Shown here piece by piece: positions 53,470 to 60,632 of a DNA stretch of 60,632 nt. The translations under genes and the position numbers were made by a program. Source of the DNA: Candidatus Gastranaerophilales bacterium. Lineage in GTDB: Bacteria > Cyanobacteriota > Vampirovibrionia > Gastranaerophilales > Gastranaerophilaceae. Within the stretch, counting starts at the first letter, position 1, and each line of letters starts with the position of its first letter. The notes below the pieces were generated by a model. The model had not been told where the DNA came from and made no database searches. It worked only from the letters and a program-made list of their open reading frames with translations. The stretch covers positions 1 to 60,632 of the forward strand of contig CALVGZ010000012.1 of NCBI GenBank assembly GCA_944327225.1, written 5' to 3'.

Positions 53470-53519
53470 GTTTTTTACTTAACTATACTATTTTATAAAA
53501 TTGTTATATCATGTAAATC

Positions 53520-54128
53520 ATGAATTGCTATTTTTTTGGAACATTTAATCCGATACATCTGGGACATATTGAAATTGCAAGGCAAGTTAAAACCAACGGT
53601 TTTGACAAAATAATTTTTGTACCTTCATACATCCCCCCTCATAAGTCTACAATAGAAACTATTAGCTACTTTCACAGATTAAATATGGTCAAACTTGCCG
53701 TTAAGGAAGAAAATGTTTTAGATATAGAATCTAAATTAAAACCTCCGAGCTATACATACAGAACAATTCAGCATCTGCCTGAATTTAATAAAGAAAAAAT
53801 CAATTTTATAATCGGTTATGACCAATTTTTTCAAATTGAAAACTGGAAAGAACCACAATTTTTAAAAGAAAACCTAAATTTTATTGTAATACCAAGAAGA
53901 TTTAAAAATGGTCAAACAATTAACGAACGAGCTTTTGAATACTTTAAAAATAAAGGTTACACATATAAAATTTTGAATATAAATTTTCTTGATGTTTCAT
54001 CCGATATGATAAGAAAATTTATACAAGAAGGAAAAGACATTACGGGACTAACTTTAAAAGAGGTAAAAGAATACATTGAAAACAACGGATTATATAAAAA
54101 ATTGGCTCAAAGAGAATCTGTCGACTAA
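53520..54128 (+). CDS. nadD: Nicotinate-nucleotide adenylyltransferase
   Basis: 202 residues. GTFNPIHLGHIEIA (8-21), VPSYIPPHK, PPSYTYRTIQHL, the GYDQF substrate loop and the C-terminal VSSDMIRKFIQEGKD are the NadD set. It makes NaAD in NAD synthesis. It is divergent from rqcH with only 50 bp between them and overlaps yqeK by 53 nt. Confidence 0.93.
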   Translation: MNCYFFGTFNPIHLGHIEIARQVKTNGFDKIIFVPSYIPPHKSTIETISYFHRLNMVKLAVKEENVLDIESKLKPPSYTYRTIQHLPEFNKEKINFIIGYDQFFQIENWKEPQFLKENLNFIVIPRRFKNGQTINERAFEYFKNKGYTYKILNINFLDVSSDMIRKFIQEGKDITGLTLKEVKEYIENNGLYKKLAQRESVD

Positions 54129-54687
54129 GAGATATTCTCATTCGATCGGATGCGGTGAATGTGCAAAAAAATTGGCAAAATTATATAACCAAGACGAGAA
54201 CAAAGCATATCTTGCAGGATTAATACATGATTTAGCCAAAAACCTCAACGATAACGAACTACACAATATTATAATAAATGAAATTAAAACTGGATATAAT
54301 GAAACCGAACTTAAAAATCCAAAAACATATCATGCAATAGTTGGAGCATATTTAGCAAAAAAAATATTTGAAATTGACGATAACGATATAATTTCCGCAA
54401 TAAGATTTCATACTCTCGGAAAAACCGATATGACCACTTTTGAAAAAATCATTTATATAGCAGACAAAATCGAACCCAACGAAAGAGACGAAAAATATTC
54501 AAAAAAAATATACAAAATTCTGGAAAAAAACAAAGGTATAATCGGTCTTGATTTGGCAATATTAAAATGCACAAAAGAAACAATAAAAAGCCTCATAAGA
54601 AGACAACTATACATTTGTCCCGAAACAATTGATGTATACAACCATTTAATTACAAAGGTCGGAGACCTGCTTGAAGAAGAAGACTAG
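54076..54687 (+). CDS. yqeK: HD-domain phosphohydrolase YqeK
   Basis: 203 residues. KRYSHSIGCGECAKKLA, AGLIHDLAKN (the HD metal pair), the distal FHTLGKTDM and IIYIADKIEPNERD match YqeK, which splits diadenosine tetraphosphate. The start is TTG 54076 inside nadD, needed to keep YIKNWLKENLSTKRYSHS; GAGG stands 13 nt upstream. Its stop overlaps that of the convergent helicase gene by 4 nt. The NadD-YqeK pair is common. Confidence 0.88.
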   Translation: MKTTDYIKNWLKENLSTKRYSHSIGCGECAKKLAKLYNQDENKAYLAGLIHDLAKNLNDNELHNIIINEIKTGYNETELKNPKTYHAIVGAYLAKKIFEIDDNDIISAIRFHTLGKTDMTTFEKIIYIADKIEPNERDEKYSKKIYKILEKNKGIIGLDLAILKCTKETIKSLIRRQLYICPETIDVYNHLITKVGDLLEEED

Positions 54688-57014
54688 TCAACATTAACAG
54701 GTTCAATATTAATTAATTTAATTGCAGCTTTTGCATTTTGTTTTAAATTTTCATTAATATCATCTAAAACTAAAAATTGTCTTAATATATCTATTACCCT
54801 TTTAAATGTTCTTACAACATCACCTTGAGAAAATTCGGTATCAGAGAACATATTTTCCCATGTCAGCACGCTGTTATTATCAGGATTTAAATTAGCCCCT
54901 ACCCAATATTCCATGAACCAACAAAAATGTGTATTTATAAACATAGGATTTTCAATTTTATTATCTCTTTCAAGAAGAAAAATTTTTCTTTTTATATCTT
55001 TAATTTGATTTAAAACCTTTCTTGCAACTTTTGAACAAGGTTTTTTTATACCTTCATCAACCCCTCTTATATCCTCGGTTATGATTGCACAAACAACAGA
55101 AGCTAATTCAATCACATCTAAATTATCCAAAAGTCCGGATAAAATTATTTCAGATAAAAACAATTCATTTTCACACCTCAAAGCCATTGTAATTTTACCT
55201 CTTTGAGTAGGATAATCATCAATCAAATTGCCGGTTTGCTCCAATATTGCTTTATGAGAGATAAATTTTTGCCAATATACATCTTTTTGAAATTCAATTT
55301 CTTTATCTAAAAGTTTTATATCTTTCTCATATCTTTGAGTAAGCTCAATACACCTTTTATGTTTTTTATATATTTTACAGGCATTACAACCATAACTTTC
55401 TATTTTTCTTTGAAGCTCTTTTGACTTTTCATAAAATTCAACAACCTCTGGGGCATTATTTGGATTTTTATTTTTACCTTTTGCTTGTCTTTTTAATGTT
55501 TTATATAAAGTTCTCATTTGAACAAACTGATTTTTATACTTATTATAATTTTCGAAATCACAATCGTCCAATCCCCATCTGCAAGTAAAATCATGGATGT
55601 TTTTAATATCTTCAATTCTTTTTTCTTTTTTCCTTAACAATGGTGTTAATCTATCCGTTGAAGAAAAATAACCAAATGTTTTAAAAATAAGTTCACGAGC
55701 TTCATCCAATGAAAAACGCTGCAATAAATTCAAAACCATAGAATAAGAAGGCGAAAACTTACTTTCCAATGGATTTGCATCTGATTTAACGAGAGTTGCA
55801 ACTTCTTCAGGGGTCTGAAAAGGTGTTCCTATAATAACAACATAACCGATTTCATCCATGCCTCGACGACCAGCTCTACCTGACATTTGCAGAAATTCAT
55901 TTGCAGATAACACTCTATGACCGGTATCTGTTCTTTTTGATATTGAGCTTATTATAGTGGTTCTAGCCGGCATATTAATTCCGGCTGCTAAGGTTTCTGT
56001 TGCAAAAACGACCTTTATAAGACCTTTTTGAAATAATTTTTCAACTAAAACTTTCCAAGACGGAAGCAGCCCTGCATGATGAGATGCAATACCCGCCTTT
56101 ATCAAATCAATTTGAGAATTATTTTCAAGGTAAGGATTTTCTTTAATATAGTTATCAACTTCTTTTGCAATTTCAGATTTTTCTTCTTTAGTTAAAAGTT
56201 CTAATTTTAAACATTTATTTGCGTTTTCATCACATTTTTTTCTAGAAAATGTAAAATATATGCAAGGCAGCATATTCTTATTATAAAGCGTTTGGACAAC
56301 ATTTGTTGTCGGATTTTTAACTTTTTCCTTTTTATTGAAATATTTATACCTTGATTCGGGTTTAATTTTTTTATTTAATTTTCCTTCAGGAGTCAAAAGA
56401 GGCAGAATTGTATCGGGTTTCGAACTGTCATAATAAAAAAATCTCAAAGGAACTGGACGAAAATCGGTATATACAAGTTCCGTCCTTGAATGAACAGTAT
56501 TTATCCAATCCGTTAGCTGTTGGGAATTTTTTACTGTCGCACTCAATGCAATTATTTGAATATTAGTCGGACAATAGATAATACTTTCTTCCCAGACGGT
56601 GCCTCTTGATTCATCATTCATGTAATGAACTTCATCTAAAACAACATAACGAACATCTCTTAAATTATCCTTAACAGTTCCAAATGTTGTGCCATAGAGC
56701 ATATTTCTAAATACTTCTGTGGTCATTACAACAACTTGAGCATCACGATTTATAGTGGTATCACCCGTTAAAAGTCCAACATTATCAGCTCCGTATGATT
56801 TTGAAAAATCATTATATTTTTGATTAGATAAAGCTTTTAAGGGGGTTGTATAAAATATTCTTTCACCACGCTCGAGAGCTAAATGTATTGCACTTTGAGC
56901 AATGCAAGTTTTACCGGCACCAGTTGGAGCACAAACTACAACGCTTTTCCCGTTTCTAATATGCTCAATAGCTTCTTTTTGAAAATCATCAAGTTCAAAA
57001 TTAAATCCGTACAT
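54684..57014 (-). CDS. Ski2-like DExH RNA helicase
   Basis: 776 residues. Q-like FELDDFQKEAIEHI, Walker A APTGAGKT (29-36), TTPLKALSNQK, DEVHYMND, SAT in ALSATVKN, a long helicase C domain with AGINMPARTTIIS and QMSGRAGRRGMDEIGY, then a DSHCT-type helical end. Relatives occur in cyanobacteria and actinobacteria and act on structured RNA. A Cys cluster (CNACKIYKKHKRC) sits in the insert. No outside partner is evident. Confidence 0.9.
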   Translation of the reverse strand: MYGFNFELDDFQKEAIEHIRNGKSVVVCAPTGAGKTCIAQSAIHLALERGERIFYTTPLKALSNQKYNDFSKSYGADNVGLLTGDTTINRDAQVVVMTTEVFRNMLYGTTFGTVKDNLRDVRYVVLDEVHYMNDESRGTVWEESIIYCPTNIQIIALSATVKNSQQLTDWINTVHSRTELVYTDFRPVPLRFFYYDSSKPDTILPLLTPEGKLNKKIKPESRYKYFNKKEKVKNPTTNVVQTLYNKNMLPCIYFTFSRKKCDENANKCLKLELLTKEEKSEIAKEVDNYIKENPYLENNSQIDLIKAGIASHHAGLLPSWKVLVEKLFQKGLIKVVFATETLAAGINMPARTTIISSISKRTDTGHRVLSANEFLQMSGRAGRRGMDEIGYVVIIGTPFQTPEEVATLVKSDANPLESKFSPSYSMVLNLLQRFSLDEARELIFKTFGYFSSTDRLTPLLRKKEKRIEDIKNIHDFTCRWGLDDCDFENYNKYKNQFVQMRTLYKTLKRQAKGKNKNPNNAPEVVEFYEKSKELQRKIESYGCNACKIYKKHKRCIELTQRYEKDIKLLDKEIEFQKDVYWQKFISHKAILEQTGNLIDDYPTQRGKITMALRCENELFLSEIILSGLLDNLDVIELASVVCAIITEDIRGVDEGIKKPCSKVARKVLNQIKDIKRKIFLLERDNKIENPMFINTHFCWFMEYWVGANLNPDNNSVLTWENMFSDTEFSQGDVVRTFKRVIDILRQFLVLDDINENLKQNAKAAIKLINIEPVNVD

Positions 57015-57040
57015 CTGTTAATTTAATTCCACAAAATTTT

Positions 57041-57496
57041 CTATTTAACGCCTGTTGAACCAAATCCACCCTCAGCTCTTTTTGTATCGGATAAATCATC
57101 AGCAACGACGATTGATGGCTTCAACACTTCCATTATTGCCATTTGAGCAATTCTATCTCCTCTTGAAATTTTAAAATCAACTTTGGAATGATTAATTAAA
57201 CCGACGCAAATTTCGCCTCTATAATCTTCATCAATTGTTCCAATACCATTTACAACTGCAATTCCGGATTTTATAGCCAAGCCAGAACGAGAACGCACTT
57301 GGGCTTCCGTATTGTGAGGCAATTCAATCGCAATGCCGGTCGGTATCATTCTGATTTCACCTGAGGGAATTACAACATCTTCACTTATCGCAGCAACTAA
57401 ATCCATAGCAGAAGCTCCGACTGTCTTATATTCAGGCATAGAAACAAAATTATCCAATTTTTTAATTCTTAAAGTCAGTTTTTCCATGGTTTGCAT
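57041..57496 (-). CDS. dut: Deoxyuridine triphosphatase
   Basis: 151 residues. ASAMDLVA, PTGIAIELP, RSRSGLAIKSGIAVVNGIGTIDEDYRGEI, SRGDRIAQM and the C-terminal RAEGGFGSTG arm give all five dUTPase motifs. It makes dUMP and keeps uracil out of DNA. AAGGAG lies 6 nt before the first ATG; coaX ends 3 nt upstream. Confidence 0.96.
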   Translation of the reverse strand: MQTMEKLTLRIKKLDNFVSMPEYKTVGASAMDLVAAISEDVVIPSGEIRMIPTGIAIELPHNTEAQVRSRSGLAIKSGIAVVNGIGTIDEDYRGEICVGLINHSKVDFKISRGDRIAQMAIMEVLKPSIVVADDLSDTKRAEGGFGSTGVK

Positions 57497-57499
57497 ACC

Positions 57500-58267
57500 C
57501 TACTCCTTATTAATATCGTACAGTTCCTTAAGACCAAACAAAGTAAGGTCTTTATCTATATAATTAAATATGTTTTCCATATTTTCAAACAATATCGGAG
57601 AATATCCGCCAGTTGCAATAACTGTTGCCTTTTTACCAAGTTCTTGTTCACATTTTTTAATCATACCCTCTATCATTGCACCATGGCCCAATACAATACC
57701 CGACAACATAGCAGAAATAGTATCTTTTCCAATTGAGTTTTTAGGAGCTTCAATTTTTAATTTTGGAAGCTTTGAAGTAAATTGAGAAAGAGAATTAGCC
57801 TGAATTTTAAGTCCTGGAGCAATGATTCCGCCAATAAAATTTGCATTTTCATCGACTATATCAAATGTTGTCGCCGTACCAAAATCTATAACAATAGCCG
57901 GCAATTTATATTTCAGGCAAACCGCACTGGCATTTGCAATTCTATCCGCACCAATCTCTCTGTTATTATTTAAAGCTAATTTAACCGGTAATTTTGACTT
58001 ATAAGATAAACTTAAAGCCTTAATATTTAAATATTTAAAAATTGCACTTTTAAAAACTTCACACAACTGCGGAACAACTGAAGAAACAATCGCACCTTTG
58101 ATTTTGCTTAATAAATTGCTGTGATTTAAAACAGAAAGGAGCATAATCCCATACTCATCATCTGTTTTTTTTATATCAGACGAAAAACTAAAGGTTTTAA
58201 CTAAATTATCTTCACTAAAAATACCGAGCGATGTGTTTGTATTTCCAATATCAATTACTAATAACAT
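57500..58267 (-). CDS. coaX: Type III pantothenate kinase
   Basis: 255 residues. DIGNTNTSLGIF (6-17), SSVVPQL, NREIGADRIANA, VIDFGTATTFDIVDENANFIGGIIAPGL and ATGGYSPIL define CoaX. It phosphorylates pantothenate, the first step to coenzyme A, and usually needs a monovalent cation. Its stop lies 3 nt ahead of the dut start. Confidence 0.95.
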   Translation of the reverse strand: MLLVIDIGNTNTSLGIFSEDNLVKTFSFSSDIKKTDDEYGIMLLSVLNHSNLLSKIKGAIVSSVVPQLCEVFKSAIFKYLNIKALSLSYKSKLPVKLALNNNREIGADRIANASAVCLKYKLPAIVIDFGTATTFDIVDENANFIGGIIAPGLKIQANSLSQFTSKLPKLKIEAPKNSIGKDTISAMLSGIVLGHGAMIEGMIKKCEQELGKKATVIATGGYSPILFENMENIFNYIDKDLTLFGLKELYDINKE

Positions 58268-58302
58268 AAATTATTTTTACCACAGACAAAATTTTTTTTA
58301 AA

Positions 58303-59040
58303 TTATTTTAAATCCAAAATGTAATTATGAGAATACCATTCAATATCATCGGTTAATTTTGTTAACGGTATCCTGCATTTATACTTAACTCTTAAAGCAG
58401 TTGCAATTAAAAAATCGCACAAGTGAGGGTTTTGTGCTAAAATCGGACTTATTAAGTAAGTACCGATAACATTATTAAACCTCGCACCTTCCGTTTTATC
58501 TCTACCGTTATTTCCAAGCCCCTGCTTTAATATTAAAAAGGGGGCAACATCTGATTTTAAATAAGTCAAAATGCTATGATTTTCAAAACCCGCTACTATT
58601 TTATTTTTTAAAAATTCACAAGTGCCAAAAATGTTGCCAAAATGCTGAACCTTTCCGGCAATCGAATCAACATCCAAAATTTTTAACCCTTCTATTTGAG
58701 TTTGATTGTGTAATTGATAAAAATTTCCAAAAAGCTGATATCCGCAATTAACAGCTAACATTGGAACAGCTGAAATAGCCGCAATTTTTAATTCATCTTG
58801 ATTTTGAATTAAATATTTTTGAGCAATGCTTAAATCTTCAATATTAGAACCACCTATGTAATAAAAATCATATTTGGATGCTTGAACTTTATCATTACCA
58901 TATATTTCATGTACCGATACATCAATATCTCTATATTTTGCACGTGTATAAAACACATCAACGTTTGCTCTATCGCAATTTGATTTTAAAATATCAGGAT
59001 ATAAATATGCAATTTTTAACTTAAGAGGATTTTTTGGCAT
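58303..59040 (-). CDS. GatD/CobQ-like glutamine amidotransferase with altered catalytic triad
   Basis: 245 residues. LKIAYLYPDILKSNCDRANV, YYIGGSN, the nucleophile AVNC99GYQLFG, and GARFNNVIGTYLISPILAQNPHLCDFLI line up with GatD-type class I glutaminases. GatD works with MurT to amidate lipid II. The expected GTYLHGPIL reads GTYLISPIL, so the histidine is Ile197. It may be inactive as a glutaminase or use another base. No murT is adjacent. The start overlaps the end of proS by 25 nt. Confidence 0.75.
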   Translation of the reverse strand: MPKNPLKLKIAYLYPDILKSNCDRANVDVFYTRAKYRDIDVSVHEIYGNDKVQASKYDFYYIGGSNIEDLSIAQKYLIQNQDELKIAAISAVPMLAVNCGYQLFGNFYQLHNQTQIEGLKILDVDSIAGKVQHFGNIFGTCEFLKNKIVAGFENHSILTYLKSDVAPFLILKQGLGNNGRDKTEGARFNNVIGTYLISPILAQNPHLCDFLIATALRVKYKCRIPLTKLTDDIEWYSHNYILDLK

Positions 59041-60632
59041 TTTTCTATTGCTTCATCAGGTGTTATTTTTTCTATCGAACCACTATATCTTGTTTTGAAT
59101 TCAACAAGACCCTCTGATATTGTTTTACCTACTGTTATTCTAATTGGAAAACCGATTAAATCAGCGTCTTTAAATTTTACACCGGCTCTGTCCGACCTGT
59201 CATCTATAACGGTTTCCACTCCAATATTATTCAATTTTTCATATAAATCATAAGCAACTTTTGATTGATTTTCGTCATCAATATTAACCGGCACAATATC
59301 CACATGATATGGTGCTATTTCTTTTGGCCAAATAATACCAAAATCATCATGGTATTTTTCAATAGCGGCAGCCATTGTTCTTGAAACACCAATACCATAA
59401 CAACCCATAATATATGGTTTTAATTGACCGTCCGCATCAGTATAGCAAGCATTCATGGGCTTTGAATATTTTGTTCCCAATTGGAAAATGTTACCCACTT
59501 CAATTCCTCTTGTAACTTTAAGAGGTTTTTTGCAAACAGGACAGTATTCACCTTCTTTAACTAAAGAAACATCGACAAATTCAATACCTTCTTCAAGATT
59601 TGTGCCAACTATATGTTTATCTTTTACATTCGCACCGAGAACAAAATTTTTCATTCCTTTTGCTGTTTTATCAAATAAAACTTTTACTTTTGTTTTATCA
59701 ATTCCTCGATATGAAATAAATCCTGTGCTTGAGCCTAACAATTCAGAAACTTCACTTTCTTCCATAGGTCTTATTTCAAGAGCATTAAGTGCATTCATTA
59801 ATTTTGTTTCTTCAATTTCTTTATCGCCTCTAATCATTACGAGAGCAGGTTTTGAATCATAAATATAAGCTACTGCTTTTAAAATACAATTAGGATTTAC
59901 ATTCAAGAATTTTGCCAAATCATCGATTGTTTTAACATTCGGAGTATCAACAATTTCTTCTTTTGAAAATCCGCCGTCAGTAACTTCAGTAGGCAAAATT
60001 GAAATTGCATGATTAGAGTTTGCACTATAATCGCAACTATCACAATAAAATACATCATTTTCACCAACCATAGTGTCAGTCAAAACCATATATTCATGAG
60101 ATACAGACCCCCCAATAGCACCGGAATCTGATTGAACTGCTTTTGTTTCTAAACCGCAGCGATTGAATATTTTTGTATATGTTTTTGCCATAACTTCATA
60201 TTCACGCTCTAAATCTTCTTGAGATGTATGGAAAGAATAAGCGTCTTTCATAATAAATTCACGACCTCTCAATAAACCAAAACGAGGTCTTATTTCATCT
60301 CTAAATTTAGATTGAATTTGATAAACATTTAGGGGGAGTTGTTTATATGAATTAATTACATCAGATACAACGCTTGTTATAACTTCTTCATGGGTTGGAG
60401 CTAGGCACATATCGTTATCGTGTCTATCTTTACATCTTAAAAGTTCTTTGCCGTAAACTTGCCATCTGCCTGATTTTTGCCAAACTTCAGCAGGTTGAAC
60501 AAAAGGCATTAATAACTCTTGAGCACCTGAGGCGTTCATTTCTTCTCTTACAATATTAGAAATTTTTGTCAAAACCCTTTGTGCTAGAGGCATATAGGTA
60601 TATATACCATTTGCAAGTTTTTTAATAAAACC
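59016..60632 (-). CDS. proS: Prolyl-tRNA synthetase, partial
   Basis: The reading frame stays open to the window edge (GFIKKLANGIYTYMPL encoded at 60632-60585), so the N-terminus, about 30 residues, is missing. Class II motifs are present: REEMNASGAQELLMP, FRDEIRPRFGLLRGREFIMKDAYSFH and YGIGVSRTMAA. The bacterial editing insert sits between them (TIDDLAKFLNVNPNCILKAVAYI to the EYCPVCKKPL ribbon). The anticodon domain ends ETVIDDRSDRAGVKFKDADLIG. Bacterial-type ProS. Confidence 0.95.
   Translation of the reverse strand, partial: GFIKKLANGIYTYMPLAQRVLTKISNIVREEMNASGAQELLMPFVQPAEVWQKSGRWQVYGKELLRCKDRHDNDMCLAPTHEEVITSVVSDVINSYKQLPLNVYQIQSKFRDEIRPRFGLLRGREFIMKDAYSFHTSQEDLEREYEVMAKTYTKIFNRCGLETKAVQSDSGAIGGSVSHEYMVLTDTMVGENDVFYCDSCDYSANSNHAISILPTEVTDGGFSKEEIVDTPNVKTIDDLAKFLNVNPNCILKAVAYIYDSKPALVMIRGDKEIEETKLMNALNALEIRPMEESEVSELLGSSTGFISYRGIDKTKVKVLFDKTAKGMKNFVLGANVKDKHIVGTNLEEGIEFVDVSLVKEGEYCPVCKKPLKVTRGIEVGNIFQLGTKYSKPMNACYTDADGQLKPYIMGCYGIGVSRTMAAAIEKYHDDFGIIWPKEIAPYHVDIVPVNIDDENQSKVAYDLYEKLNNIGVETVIDDRSDRAGVKFKDADLIGFPIRITVGKTISEGLVEFKTRYSGSIEKITPDEAIEKCQKILLS

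Noticed and set aside
59455-59862. 135-residue plus-strand frame
   Set aside because: Antisense to proS with no ribosome site.

Overview
The window is AT-rich DNA from a bacterium that most resembles Gastranaerophilales (Melainabacteria/Vampirovibrionia, the non-photosynthetic sister lineage of Cyanobacteria). This placement is inferred from gene content: a Ycf45/SpoIIIAA-like ATPase, a DUF3326 protein, a Ski2-like helicase of the cyanobacterial kind, a prepilin with a class III leader, and several lineage-style orphan proteins, three of which share an N-terminal [LI]SFK[GS]-like signature. No rRNA gene, CRISPR array, transposase, phage or plasmid module is visible. Most of the window is ordinary chromosomal core.

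Layout. 1-490: tRNA-Leu(CAA) followed by a strange stretch holding two perfect 57-bp direct repeats that contain tRNA T-arm sequence, plus terminators. 487-4.2 kb: a secreted M48-like protein with a lost zinc ligand, an orphan glycosidase-like protein, a cupin and a spermidine-synthase-like methyltransferase. 4.2-9.9 kb: ROK kinase, holA, holB, DUF3326, then a pair of related pilin-like proteins. 10-14.6 kb: superinfection-immunity-like membrane protein, a two-domain cytidine-deaminase-fold protein with a leader micro-ORF and terminator upstream, a 47-codon ORF, split chromate transporter genes, a GT2 glycosyltransferase and an orphan membrane protein. 14.6-18.9 kb: thiG-thiH behind a strong promoter and a hairpin with a U-tract, three stem-loops, tRNA-Leu(CAG), a Xer-type recombinase and two orphans.

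19-29 kb: tsaE-tsaB, then the S10-spc ribosomal protein cluster (S10, L3, L4, L23, L2, S19, L22, S3, L16, L29, S17, L14, L24, L5, S14 / terminator and new promoter / S8, L6, [tandem 129-bp repeats], L18). It stops after L18, so S5, L30, L15 and SecY are not next in line as they usually are. 29-36.7 kb: cysE, an orphan membrane protein, and a tripartite drug efflux locus (MFS, HlyD, MarR, TolC) arranged around a perfect 30-bp palindrome, then nupC and a 58-codon gene. 36.7-48.3 kb: a putative HEXXH protein, wecA/tagO-like, glyA, typA, orphan, pfp, ychF, ycf45-like, YgjP-like and a small secreted protein. 48.4-60.6 kb: galE, pheT, rqcH, nadD-yqeK, Ski2-like helicase, dut, coaX, a GatD-like amidotransferase lacking its usual histidine, and proS running off the right end.

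The best candidates for undescribed biology are the tandem structured repeats inside the spc operon, the micro-ORF/terminator leader ahead of the deaminase-fold gene, the U-tract hairpin ahead of thiG, the tRNA-derived 57-bp repeats and the shared SFK(G/S) N-terminal leader. All are sequence observations; function is not shown.
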